Source of the DNA: Strobilurus pachycystidiatus
Taxonomy: Eukaryota; Basidiomycota; Agaricomycetes; Agaricales; Physalacriaceae
Assembly (NCBI GenBank): GCA_019915135.1
Contig: JAHLMK010000014.1
Span: 124,001 to 188,000 of the forward strand
Direction: 5' to 3'
DNA: 64,000 nucleotides
Below, piece by piece: positions 1 to 10,136 of this stretch. Positions within the stretch are counted from its first letter, which is position 1. Each line of letters begins with the position of its first letter. The notes under the pieces were generated by a model that saw nothing but the letters and a program-made list of their open reading frames with translations, made no database searches and had not been told where the DNA came from. Made by a program: the position numbers and the translations under genes.

Positions 1-612
1 CCCAATTGTTTCTGCCAGGCCCGCGAGCAGAGACAATGGAATGCACCGCGGGAAAGCTTTCGGGTTCGTCTGTCACGACGGACACGGTGCCCTGGAAGAG
101 GATGACATTGTCCAGTATTGAGTAGCCTTCAATTGCGCACTATCAGCGGGGCGCACAGCGAGCTCAGTCGGCCGTAACGCACCAGGTTTGTGCTTCACCA
201 ACGTCGATGTCGGCACGTCGTCGCCCCACGTCCAGAAGCCCTGCTTGCTCACCGTCTCCCCGCCCGACGTACAATTGAGCACACCGTGCTCGTCCGACGA
301 TATCCACGTCGCACCGTGGTCGCCGACGCCGAGGTCCTGGCTTCGCTCGAAGCCGTGTCCGGCGATGTGTGCCCGCTCCCACTGAAAATCGCCATATATG
401 AATGACTCGAGGGCATCGCGGTACTGGGCGAGCTTCCTGCCGTCGCTGCCGATGATTTTGGAGCCGCCAAAGCCGAGGCGGGTGAGGAGGACGTTGGGCG
501 TCGCGGCGTAGCGGACGGAGGAAGAGAAGTTGTAGCCGAGGGTGAATACTGTCAGCGCAAAGATAAGGAGAGTCAACTCTCTACGATCTGGCAGAGCAAG
601 CCAGCGCATCAT
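1..612 (-). CDS. GT61-like type II membrane glycosyltransferase, 5' part
   Basis: The start codon is at 612 and the gene runs off the left edge. The protein opens with a short basic stretch and one hydrophobic segment (about residues 13-32), as in Golgi type II membrane enzymes. A 56-nt intron (127-182, GTGCGT...GAAG) joins the first exon to a second that reads GYSILDNVILFQGTVSVVTD, followed by EPESFP. This block resembles the N-terminal part of fungal GT61/DUF563 proteins, in which a G-[YW]-[ST]-hydrophobic-N-hydrophobic segment is followed by NGT and a VTD motif; that match is from memory. The catalytic part lies outside the window, so donor and acceptor sugars cannot be stated. An uncharacterised single-pass protein is the alternative. 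Confidence 0.6.
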
Positions 613-963
613 GGTGGAAGAACGAGTGAAGAGAAGCGCACTAGCGCCCTGACGTCGTGGTAAGAAGCAAAACGGATGTATTCCAAAATTGGCGATGTCC
701 GATCACGAAAATATATCATCTACTTATAAGTACCAGGTGGGTGGGTAAGTACTTGAGCCTCTTCAGTGCAAGGGTGGCAACCGAAAGTTGAATGTATCAC
801 AATAGCTTGCGGGCAACGAAACTGCATCGCTGGCATATCAACGTTTTGCCCAGCTAAATCTCGAGCGCTCGGACATCATCATTCGAATAGAACTTCTCGA
901 CAACATACTGCCTAATAACCACTCAGTCAAGAGAACTGTGTCGGGCCCACCAGCAATGTCATT
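613..963. other. intergenic, no gene seen
   Basis: The 351 bases lie between the start of the GT61-like gene and the stop of the NmrA-like gene, so they hold the promoter of the first and the 3' end of the second. No convincing ORF, RNA gene or repeat was seen. Confidence 0.5.
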
Positions 964-2018
964 TTAAAGCAGCACCGAGCTCCAATCCAATCCCTTCAAC
1001 GTCTCTTCAATCGTCATCAAATCCGTAATCCCCAAATCCTCCCTCGTCACCTCCTCGAATCCAGGCTTTGCAAAACTCGACGAGCTCTTCCCCGGGTCCG
1101 AGTACTCCCCAAACTGCACCATCATCAGACCGATCTCCCGCCCAAAGTCCGGCCCGCGAATGTGGCGCTTCACGTACTCGTCCAGAGTGATTTGCTCCAT
1201 AGTCGCGTTCTTGCCGACAATGTGGCTCCAGAGCTCAATGAGCTTGTCGACGCGCCACACGGACTCGTTGGCGAGGACGTACTTGCTGGGAAGTACAAGG
1301 TCGGGGCGCTCGAGGATCTTGGAGACCCAGATTCCCGTGTTGTTCTCCACGTCCCCGGTGAGCGGCATGTACGTTGTAGGCGGCATCGGCTGTGCCCATA
1401 CGTACGAACCGTCGCTCGTCCTGCGCGGTGGATTCATTCTCGCGAGGTTGGAGACATAGAATGCCAGGAGGAGGAAGGTCGTTTTCTTTGCGAGCTCGGG
1501 GAGGGAGAGGATGTACTCGTCCACGGTGACCTTGCTGAGGAAGTGTGGCGTCTTGGCGCCCGCCAGGCCTTCGTTGTATAGTGAGTAGACTGGGAGCGTG
1601 CTCCAGATGTAGTGCTGGAGGGTTGGAGTAGCGAGCGCGGCGTCGGCGAGGATCTTGCCCTGTCTAACCTCGAGCTCAAACGATGCAGACGAGCTGAATG
1701 GGTTCAGAATGGAGAAGACAGTGTTTCCAAAAATGGCGTAGGCACCCTATTTTGGCAGGCCTCTATGAGCAGCTAATTGACTCCATTAATGATAATAGAG
1801 CATACCTCGCATGCTTTCAGAACACTCGGATAATCGATGAGATCGGCGAAGACGACCTCGACGCCTGTGGCGGCAAGTGCTCTTCCCGCTTCACCGTCTG
1901 GGCTTCTAGTGACGGCACGAAGCTTGTAGGATGGATCGCCCAAAAGCTTCGCGATGACGCCTCCGCCTTGCAGGCCAGTAGCACCGAATACAACGACGAG
2001 CTTCTGAGATTGAGACAT
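964..2018 (-). CDS. NmrA-like NAD(P)-binding protein
   Basis: Two exons, 2018-1806 and 1746-964, are joined across a 59-nt intron (1747-1805, GTATGC...AATAG) and give 331 aa. Near the N-terminus is the Rossmann dinucleotide-binding motif VFGATGLQGG (residues about 9-18), followed by the arginine-bearing strand AVTRSPDGEAGRAL. This layout is that of the atypical short-chain dehydrogenase/NmrA family, proteins that bind NAD(P) and act as redox sensors or reductases. The splice restores the segment ACEGAYAIFGNTVFS, as expected for the family. The canonical YxxxK catalytic pair was not evident, in line with many NmrA-type proteins. The substrate is unknown. The start was chosen because the Rossmann strand begins a few residues after this Met. 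Confidence 0.85.
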
Positions 2019-2585
2019 GTCAAAGTGAGCTGTGAATTCAGTTTTTCTATGCCTACCCTTAACTTGCAGTTGTTCTTATATAGCAATCCTCTCACTGTGA
2101 GAGCCCAGAGCGACTGGGGAGCATGCTTGGTCAAGTTGTGAACCGAAGCCGATGTACCCTCGGGGATCCATTCGGGCTCATCTCATCGCAGTCGGTGTCA
2201 AGTCGGTGTTGAGCAATCAACCACTCGTTCCTCATTCAGTTCCTTGGTACTATTCCAGTCAGTCTCGTTCGATGCCGGAATTGAAGTAAAACCCACGCAC
2301 AAGTTCAAATTGTACCGAAATGGCCGCAATATCGCCATGAGAAGTTTACATTTATCTAGGAAATGTCACTTCCGGTCAGTACTACAGAGCGGATACATGC
2401 ATGCAGATTCAAGGAGATGACTTGACGCATTCCGACTATGACTACCGGTGCCTATCCGCAAGATGGCTCGCATTTTCTTCCTCCTCCTGCCATGCCGCAT
2501 GAACACAGGGAATGAGATCTAATAGATTGTGAATACAAATCCAGGGCACGTCATGACCGTACGACTTCTAATCGTCCGCTCTGGC
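2019..2585. other. intergenic, no gene seen
   Basis: This segment separates the NmrA-like start from the F-box stop. Short ORFs on both strands have no recognisable motif and overlap the neighbouring genes in shadow frames. Nothing further could be supported. Confidence 0.4.
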
Positions 2586-3857
2586 TCAACGACACCCATA
2601 ATTCTGCCATGTCCACAACATCTGGAATCGGTTTGGGATCAAGAGCTCAACCGCGTTCCAAAGCGAGCACTTACCCAACCGTCCACCGCAAAGCCCAACT
2701 CGGATTTTGGCACGAGAGGCAGAATTCGAGAGAAATTGATCCAGTACCGCCCATGCAGAGGCGTTGGCGTCGACCGGTACGAGAATATCCTCAACAAAAT
2801 CCAGACGCAGTTCAAGGAGATTACGGATATCTTGTACATATCCAATCAACGTTCTCGTCCAGGCTGGTATTTCAGGACGGTTGAAAGGCAGCTGACGCAG
2901 CTGAAGACATTCCAATTGGGGGACAACGGAGCACACATCAGGAACCCATGCCTCTGATTCCTCCTCTTGGACTATATAAGCTGTCAATAGATGTTGTTTA
3001 TGCGGCCGAAGAAACAGCTTACTTATGCTGTACATGTGACAAAAATTCAAATCAAGCGTATTGAGCGAGCAAAGAGCAGCAAAAACGGGCTCCCAAGGGA
3101 CGAGAATCATTTGGCAGCAGAACCTGTTCAGATGCAGTCGCAGAGTGGTGATATATGCAAGTGAGATCACCGGCCGCGACTTGATCAGTGAAGCGAGGAA
3201 TTCGGTCCGGTAATGACCTGAGAAAACATCGACTTCAAGCTCGGATAGCCTCAGTCCATCCTGTCGAGTGAACGGATATTCTGCTAAGTTCGGAGGGCTG
3301 AAATAGATCCGTGTGATACGGTTCAACGCTAGATGACGGACAGACGTGGATGTTTCGTTCATGAAAAGACAGAACAACGGGGAGGGGAGAGAGCTCAGGG
3401 TGAGTTGTCGCAACTCTGGTGATCTCAACACAGATACAATGCCATCGACGAGCGCAGCGGGTGCTTGAGCTCCTGGCCGTGAGTCATGAGGGAAGTCCAG
3501 AATATCAAAACGCTGGACATGGTTGCATTGACGGAGGATACTACCAAACAGGGCCGATATCTCGTGTCGGTTCCATCGGTGCGTAAACCATTGATCATGG
3601 AATGAGCCGAAGTCTAGCCATCGCACGTAGGGGAATATGCACGATGGCATATCGACCCAATACTGAACAGCGTCGCGGAGATAGATACCTGTCTGGTCCC
3701 GGGATTGACGCAGCGAAAGTCGAGAGAAGAGGTGTTTTCGGCTATGGTGAGTCCACGGTGCGCAGACCAAAGCGCATAACTTCAATGACTTGAAATCATC
3801 TGCGTTGTGGTCAATGATCTCGTCAATGATTTCCTGTGGTAATGGAGGAACAGCCAT
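2586..3857 (-). CDS. F-box protein, Agaricomycete type
   Basis: The open frame encodes up to 423 aa. It begins MAVPPLPQEIIDEIIDH and continues with a leucine/cysteine-rich F-box (residues about 4-45, including LKLCALVCAPW and SRKHLFSRL), the degenerate F-box typical of the large Agaricomycete families. The rest is leucine-rich, with irregular LRR-like strands, and would be the substrate-recognition part of an SCF ubiquitin ligase; that role is inferred from the family. Around 2986-3027 a 42-nt segment with GTAAGC and TTGACAG borders could be an in-frame intron, so the mature protein may be 14 aa shorter. It has the same architecture as the F-box gene at 36541-38150. Confidence 0.8.
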   Translation of the reverse strand: MAVPPLPQEIIDEIIDHNADDFKSLKLCALVCAPWTHHSRKHLFSRLSLRQSRDQTGIYLRDAVQYWVDMPSCIFPYVRWLDFGSFHDQWFTHRWNRHEISALFGSILRQCNHVQRFDILDFPHDSRPGAQAPAALVDGIVSVLRSPELRQLTLSSLPSPLFCLFMNETSTSVRHLALNRITRIYFSPPNLAEYPFTRQDGLRLSELEVDVFSGHYRTEFLASLIKSRPVISLAYITTLRLHLNRFCCQMILVPWEPVFAALCSLNTLDLNFCHMYSISKLFLRPHKQHLLTAYIVQEEESEAWVPDVCSVVPQLECLQLRQLPFNRPEIPAWTRTLIGYVQDIRNLLELRLDFVEDILVPVDANASAWAVLDQFLSNSASRAKIRVGLCGGRLGKCSLWNAVELLIPNRFQMLWTWQNYGCR

Positions 3858-4375
3858 GATTGCGCGCTATGGTTGTGATTGCCGGGAGTGAGTAACTGGT
3901 GGCCGCGTGGCTTGAGTTTAAAACGGAGCTTGATGATGATGATCGCCGAAAGTGCCGAGTCATGGAATCTGCGCCACAGCTCACGGATCATTGTTTGGCC
4001 GGGAATTCAGCAGTCCAAGCACACCGGATATGCAATGACTTATTTCAGAAGCAAGTCTCGAGTTAGCCGGTACAATAGCTCTCCTATCATTACACATACA
4101 CATCAGAGACTTCGATGTCGATCCTCAGCTCTTCCAATGCGTATTTGTTTGCAGGAGTCGAGGCTGGATTTACCTTGAGGATACGAGCTCAACACACAGC
4201 CATCCTCGGAGACGGTCACCGACATCACCGGTGCATGGAAGAATAGCACGATATCGATTGTCCAATGGTACATATGCAGTAATGAGTGTGATGATGATGA
4301 TGTATGGTAATGATCTGGTAGTGGTGATACAAGAAATTGTCCGAAGTCCGCAACCATGTTTGAGGCCTAGCTGCA
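3858..4375. other. intergenic, no gene seen
   Basis: Overlapping short ORFs on both strands are mutually exclusive and carry no motif. It lies between the 5' end of the F-box gene and the 3' end of the small membrane-protein gene, both on the minus strand. Confidence 0.4.
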
Positions 4376-5160
4376 TCAACTGAGCCATTCCGATGGGAAC
4401 GAGTCCTGGAAGTTGGAATGCCTACCGACTTCATGAGATGAAAGTAGTCAAGGTGTGGATACACGAACCTGATGGGCTGTAGAGGTATAAGGACAGCTTC
4501 CGGGTCTCTGGGCAACTGCATCTGTGGCAGTGGTGGAAGAGGTTTTGATACTCGTGCCGCAGCGAGAGTCGTCAGGATTGAAGGCGCCGAATTATGTGCC
4601 GACTCGGACGGTGTCTGGATGACTGCCTGATTGCCATCGAGTGAACACTAGGCTATTGAATTGGAAAGACTGAAATGGCTCACCACTTGTGTCGATTTGA
4701 TACACGATACCACCGTACCCAAAACTGCCAATGATCCCAAAGTGACGCACTCAGCAACAATCAGTGCTGATTCGACGATCCGCAGAGGCCGGCCGCCATG
4801 ACCCGTCCTTCGCGGTGTCGACTCGTCAGACGATGAAGACTGAAGCTTCGAGACCGTTCCGCCCAGAGATACTACCCAAACGATGACGAGAACGTACGCG
4901 ACCGCGAGTCCAAAGGGCGCGTAGTACGCAACGTTCCAAGGCTGCTGCCCTCTTGCGCATAGCACTTTGCATATACGGTTGCGGAAGAAGAGAAACGCGA
5001 CTGAGAGGTGGTAGAGTATGGTGGATATAGCTGTGCCAGCGGCCATCCATAAGTTCCAGGCGTCTGCGTTTTTGAGTGTCAGAGCGAGGAGTACCACTGC
5101 TAATGCGAAGGAGGTGCCAGCCAAGAAGCGCAGGTGGACGGGGAAGGGACTAGGGCACAT
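4376..5160 (-). CDS. small four-TM membrane protein with proline-rich tail
   Basis: The first exon (5160 to about 4684) encodes four hydrophobic segments: residues about 10-27, 37-57, 76-100 and 128-148. Between TM3 and TM4 is a Ser/basic loop (SSSSDESTPRR). A GTGAGC donor at 4683 joins a second exon ending at 4469, either with a 36-nt intron or, more plausibly, a 57-nt one whose acceptor is CAATCAG. This adds a tail containing KPLPPLPQMQLPRDP. A 47-nt intron (4422-4468) leads to a short last exon ending in SEWLS and a TGA at 4376. The topology resembles MARVEL-like or other four-TM fungal proteins, but I do not recognise the family. The membrane role is inferred from hydrophobicity only. Confidence 0.6.
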
Positions 5161-5986
5161 AGTGCGAGGCGTTGTACAGCGCCGCAGCGACTATAAGGTG
5201 CTCGGACATCAGGGATCAAGAGTGATGAAGTACGTTCCCGTTCCGAGACTGTGCTGATTGCCTACGACAAGGGCGAAGGGCGAAAGATATGCTTGATGCT
5301 TCGGTAGCATGTTCAACCATCATGATGATGCCAGCGCGTGTTGTCGTTGATTCGTGATGGCTGACTGTCCCCGGCTCGAGCTGACTAAAATGTCAATAGA
5401 TGTGTGTCAAGGAAGAGAGGTTCGAAACCTCCGCATCCGGTCAGATATCTGATAACACAGAACTACATCGTCGGAGGGATGTCATGTCAGTGTCAATGTC
5501 CGAGTCAAGCTGGTCCAGATTTAGAGACTGAGACATGAAACCTGGGACCTGGTGTCCACATCTGAACGATGGTAAGAGACTTCCGACGCGCGATGACAAC
5601 CAATGATCCGTCATGATATCAAATGCAGGATAATCCGAGAGCGTGTTTGGGAGATCCTTCAAGATTTGACCAGCAGTCTCTATCTTGACAGAACAAGCCG
5701 AAGATGATTTAGTCCAAGCTCCAGCCATCAGACACGGACCTGCAGACACAGATTCCCGCTCGTCAGGCGGGAAATAGCATCTATAGACGGTATTCGCAGT
5801 TTCTGAAGAATCGTAGCAGCCTCGTAAGATGAGAGAAGAGTCCATGTACGCGGTCGTGTGTCATGCCCAGAACTTGCGAGTACGGACCAGATGCACCACA
5901 TATATTATAGGCATTTCGTTCGAGATAGATTTGGCGCTAACGATACAACAACATCATCAATTCCAATACAATATATCATACCGCAT
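5161..5986. other. intergenic with one weak ORF
   Basis: A 134-codon minus-strand ORF (5845-5441) has no recognisable domain, no clear introns and a composition no better than neighbouring noncoding DNA, so it is left uncalled. No other feature was seen. Confidence 0.3.
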
Positions 5987-6808
5987 TTATCGCGCAGTCG
6001 TCTGTTGCCCGCCAGTCTTCTCCGACAATCGATCGAACAGCGCCGCATCCGCCGCGTTGGCAGCCGGTATATCCAGCTTGGAGTTGGCTTCTTTCTGAGG
6101 TGCGCGGATTTCTCCTTTGAATCCAATAAAGAAGATTTCGGATACGTCGCCACCAACACTTTCACTCTGTGAAGGAGGGGGTGAGCCTTAATGTACGCGT
6201 AGGCTGGAGACACGAGTCTTACAAAGAATAGACTTAAGGAAGTGATGCTGGTGAAAGCTGCCACTCGGAGAGGATATTCGGTGACGCCAGTTTCGCCTTC
6301 TAATAGAGAGATGTCGACCTGAGGCTTGGTGTTCTCTGCGTCAGAAAAGTCGACGATGGTGGGATAGTTCGCGTAGATACGAAGATGTCGAGGAGTCGTC
6401 TCGCCTCTACCTGAGTGATAGCTTAGACAAAGAAAGATGGACAGTAGCAGACTGACCTAGCTTCAACAGAATAGACTTTATCTTTACATTCTGAGTGAAA
6501 GGAATGTGTATGATCATCTGAAGTATGACGGTATCGTCAGATGCTGGAATAGTAAGCAGTGTCCCGACGTACCTGGTCATCTACGCCAGACTCTGCAAAT
6601 TTATCGGTATCGTCTCTTTGGTCCCATGGTTTGATGACTGCTTTGGCGTCCTCGGGAACAGTCAGATTGAGGCCATGGACGCTACGCCTCGTTCGGACGG
6701 CACAGTGAGAGCAAGCCAAGGCGCTCACTTGTCTTTGTCTATAATTCCGTAGATGTTGGCCGAGTCACCGCCGTTGAGGGAGGCAGCGAGGGAGTGATCG
6801 TCAGCCAT
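5987..6808 (-). CDS. PITH-domain protein
   Basis: Five exons (6808-6729, 6681-6573, 6517-6457, 6410-6223, 6166-5987) join in frame to a 205-aa protein that is essentially one PITH domain. Diagnostic blocks appear in order: VHGLNLTVPEDAKAVIKPWD, FTQNVKIKSILLKLGRG, RIYANYPTIVDFSDAE, DISLLEGETGVTEYPLRVAA, SLSLFF and a FIGFKGE strand near the end. The PITH domain is the C-terminal proteasome-interacting module of thioredoxin-like 1. Stand-alone versions (PITHD1 type) occur in many eukaryotes, so a proteasome-associated role is likely but inferred. The thioredoxin domain is absent. Its start lies 81 bp from the oppositely oriented gene at 6890, so the two probably share a promoter. Confidence 0.93.
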
Positions 6809-6889
6809 GGGAAAGGTGGTGGTGGTGATGGTCTAATGTCAAGTCGCAAGTGGCGGTGATTGCCGCATCGAGACTTGCCTCCGTCGTTC

Positions 6890-7752
6890 ATGTCGCCGCC
6901 GATCCTCCCGCCAGAACTTCAATGGGAAATATTTGAGCTGGCGGGACAGATAAGTGCGCTCGATTGTTCAAGATATATGCTTGTGAATCGACAGGTTTAC
7001 CATTGGTAAGTAAATTACTACTACCACTAAGTAGTACCAGAGCTGATTCCAATCGTAACACGTTCCTCAGGATGAAACCAGTCCTTTATAAACACACCAT
7101 TGTCATCGTAGGATGGGGCTCAAGCAAACTGCGCGACAAACACATTATCCCACACCTCAGGGACCCCCACCTCGTCCGAGACGTCTGCATAACGCACCAC
7201 ACACGCGTCGATCTCGTTATCCCCTTCCTCCAGAAGTGCACAAAACTCAGACACCTAGCTTTCTGGCTCATCGATGTCCAACCCCAGTCACTCTCGCTGA
7301 ATCTGGAGTCTCTCCAGCGTCTCTCCGTGCACTTATCAGTCTTGCTGGACTCGTTTCAACACGTCGAGGAGACGTGGTTCCCTTCTCTGACCTTCCTCGA
7401 ACTCTACCCCACTCGGGCAACGATAACACGCTTTGCGGAACTGCCTTCTATTCCGTCACTTCAGATTATCAACTTTAGGGTGAACGAAGCGGCGTTCAAC
7501 AAGTCGATCATCATCATGCCTACTATCGATTTTATTGTCGAAAGGTATCCGGATGTCAAAGTCGGCTGTATCTTTACGACATGGGCGAGGTCATCGCTGG
7601 TACGAGAGTTGAATGAATACCATTCACGCGTTGTATCGTACAAGGACGGTTTTGACTCTCCGCTGACTGTCTGGAGAAACAAGTCATTCTGGTATCAGAC
7701 CACCAGGCTTGTTGAGGAAAGAGCACAGGTCGTTGATAGTGACCGTCAATAA
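6890..7752 (+). CDS. F-box/LRR-like hypothetical protein
   Basis: Exon 1 (6890-7005) begins MSPPILPPELQWEIFELAGQ, a short degenerate F-box-like start, and ends in VYHW. A 65-nt intron (GTAAGT...CTCAG) precedes exon 2 (7071-7752), which gives MKPVLYKHTIVIVGW and then leucine-rich strands such as CTKLRHLAFWLIDV. The total is 265 aa. The gene at 29649-30474 has the same start pattern, the intron after VYHW at the same codon phase, and the same EP/KP-x-LY continuation, so the two are paralogues. Substrate-adaptor function is only an inference from the F-box-like N-terminus. Confidence 0.75.
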
Positions 7753-8720
7753 ACTAAGCAGGCAACTTGGTACTAATGGGATGATTCATGATACATAGGA
7801 TTTGGACAGAGTCATGCGATGACTATGGTCGAGATTACACCGTGTACGGGAACAAGCATGGGTTAGTATGGAGTATGGCAGAGAATGTACACGCCTTCTT
7901 ATGCAGCGGCAGCCGTAATGCGTCAGCGCTTCAGCCATGTATGTGTGAATCAATGAGATCTGCCACAGGGAATTGGTGTCGCTCTGAGAGCGAGGACCGA
8001 GTGACTGGTTTATACTAGCACAAGATGAAAGATGAATATTATGATAGCCCTTGTAATAAACGTACGCGTAGCCGACGCCGGCACAGGCTGGAGCCAGCAG
8101 TACTATAGACGTCAGAAGGTGGAGGAAAGGCGTTATATGCGCAAATGATGATGACGATGAAGGGAAATCCAGTTTGAGATCGCTGGTGAGAAGGTCGTGT
8201 TGTGAGGAGCACTTCAAAGGAGGTGCATAGATCATGTACCGGGGATGCGCATTGAGGTGCACAAACGCTCCAGCCATGCCCACAACCCGAACCAACGCGT
8301 CGCTAGCCGACTCATCCTGCACGCGCTGATGGCATTCTGGTCGATCTTAAGTGTACAGTCAAGGCCGGAGTGCCTGGGGAACTCTGGACGTGCATCGATC
8401 TTGGGCGCCCGGACGATCCTACGAATATAGCCTGCTCAAGTTGAGCATCCGCTAGATGGAGTGTTTGGAAGGCGTCTGCGACTGACTCTGCTTGGTCTGA
8501 TAAATAAATCGTTACAAAGCTCCTGGTTCAGTTCAGTTATCTTCAGGACTGCTGCATTCATAGCAGATCAAGTAAAGATGATGCTGTGTACACGGAGAGT
8601 TGCGCGAAGACATGCCTTTCTGGCACGTTGAGTGAGGGCTATTTGATGTGATTGAACCCAGTCCAGTATGCATTTGTGGTCAGAGCAAGTAGTAGCAAGA
8701 AAAATCATCCGATTATAAGG
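7753..8720. other. intergenic, no gene supported
   Basis: A minus-strand ORF (8322-7786) contains one hydrophobic stretch (LLTSIVLLAPACAGVGYAYV) preceded by a run of serines. No start, splice pattern or family could be supported, so it is noted but not called. The rest shows nothing recognisable. Confidence 0.3.
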
Positions 8721-9859
8721 TCATACAAAGTACTGAACATTGGTATTCTGACAGGGAATCAGCGAACAGATGCGAGCCGCTGGAGGAGTTCTCACCATGC
8801 GTCGTGTCGTCATCCCCTTATCTCTCGCATTCTCCTCAGCCGGCCCATACACATTAAACGTCCTCTCCCCATTCTCGTGTACCGTCATTATCGACGCCAA
8901 ATTCCCACATCGATAGCAGTAGTTCGGGGCGGACCACACTGTGACGAGCTGCTCGTCAAACATGTACTTGTAGCCCTCCTGCACGAGCTGGTGCGCGCGG
9001 GCGATGAGCTTGAGATCGTTAACGTGGTTGAACTCCTGGACTACGAGGCCGCCGAAGAGCCACCCGGCGCCGCGGGGGCTGACGGCCCAGTTTTCGACAT
9101 CGTCGGGGTCTGACCACATCAAGTCGCAGAAGGCGCCTTCGTGGGGGATTTCCTGGGCGCGCGAGAGCAGTCGTATTTGGTCGAGGGTGCGAATGTCGGG
9201 TGAGAGACCGCCGTGTACGCAGAGGACTTGGCCGTCGATTATCTGAGCAGTGTGAGGGGGGAAGGAAACAAGTAGTTTGGATGGTTTAGACTAACTGCAG
9301 CAAGATTGAGATAGTCGAAGACACTACAGCACGCCTTCCAGACGGTGGCGCTGCCGTATTTTTGTTGGCATTCGTCGTAGAAGCCATACACCTGCGTTAT
9401 CTGCCTGCTTTCGTGGTTTCCGCGCAGTAGTGTGACCTTGTCGGGATACCTGGCGCGAGAATGAGCACCGAGACGGCGGAGAGGGCCGCACCGACCTGGC
9501 CTTTAGCACGAGCAGCAGGGTGACGGTCTCCAGGCTGTAGTGGCCGCGGTCAACGAAATCACCCTGCAAGGAGGGAATTGAGTCTGAGTTGGCGATTCCG
9601 GGGAAAGGCATGACATACGTGCCATGAAGATGTAGCTGGTCGCGGGCACATCGCCGCCCTTGCGGAGCAGCTCGAGCAGATCCCAGAACTGGCCGTGGAT
9701 GTCGCCGCAGATGGTGACCGGGCTGGAGACTGGCTGGATGTTGCTCTCCTCCATCAGGATGGCGCGCACGCGCTCGCAGAGGGCGCGCATTTCCGCCTCT
9801 TGGAGGTGCTGGCAGTCTTTGAGCTGCTCTATCCATTTGTCGGGGTTGAATATGGGCAT
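8721..9859 (-). CDS. PP6/Sit4-type Ser/Thr protein phosphatase catalytic subunit
   Basis: All PPP-family signatures are present: [55 protein letters not shown] and [12 protein letters not shown], supplying the metal and phosphate ligands. PP6/Sit4/Ppe1-type residues rather than PP4 or PP2A are MEESNIQPV near residue 36, [11 protein letters not shown] and EFNHVNDL. The enzyme dephosphorylates phosphoserine/threonine and in yeasts acts with SAP-type subunits in cell-cycle and TOR signalling. Six exons are needed. The first intron (9564-9622) must be GC-AG, because only GCACGT...TTGCAG restores FMGDFVDRG. The last intron (48 nt, in frame) must be spliced to yield the C-terminus VQYFV, the YFL-like tail typical of the family. 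The start is divergent from the ELYS gene 277 bp away. Confidence 0.95.
9564..9622 (-). other. GC-AG intron in the PP6-type phosphatase gene
   Basis: The 59-nt intron begins GCACGT and ends TTGCAG. Splicing here joins IFM directly to GDFVDRG. GT donors 4 and 8 nt downstream give the wrong phase and stops. Confidence 0.85.
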
Positions 9860-10136
9860 GATGGTGGTTCTAGGAAGGGATGCGATGACAGGGAAACAAA
9901 ATTGGCAATTGGCTGCACAGCCACAGCAAGGCTAATTTTCAATGTATTTTTCAGTCTTCCGCACTCAGAAAGGCCTGTTGGATTATTTCGAGTGCTTTGA
10001 ACAGTGGAAGATTGGATCTTGTACAAATTGAGCAAACAAAGGGTTTAGAGACACACCAAGCTTACGTAATCTCCAACCCACTTGCTTTGTGCCACCTTGT
10101 TCGACCGTTGAAGTCGTGCTCAACGCTCTTCTCACC

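Noticed and set aside
5411..5440. A GAGAGGTTCGAAACCTCC motif that looks like a tRNA T-arm
   Set aside because: No matching acceptor stem or anticodon arm was found within 90 bases upstream.
5441..5845. 134-codon minus ORF as a gene
   Set aside because: No motif, no intron pattern, and composition like the surrounding DNA.
7786..8322. 178-codon minus ORF with one hydrophobic stretch
   Set aside because: Could not place a start, exon joins or family; a hydrophobic run alone is not enough.
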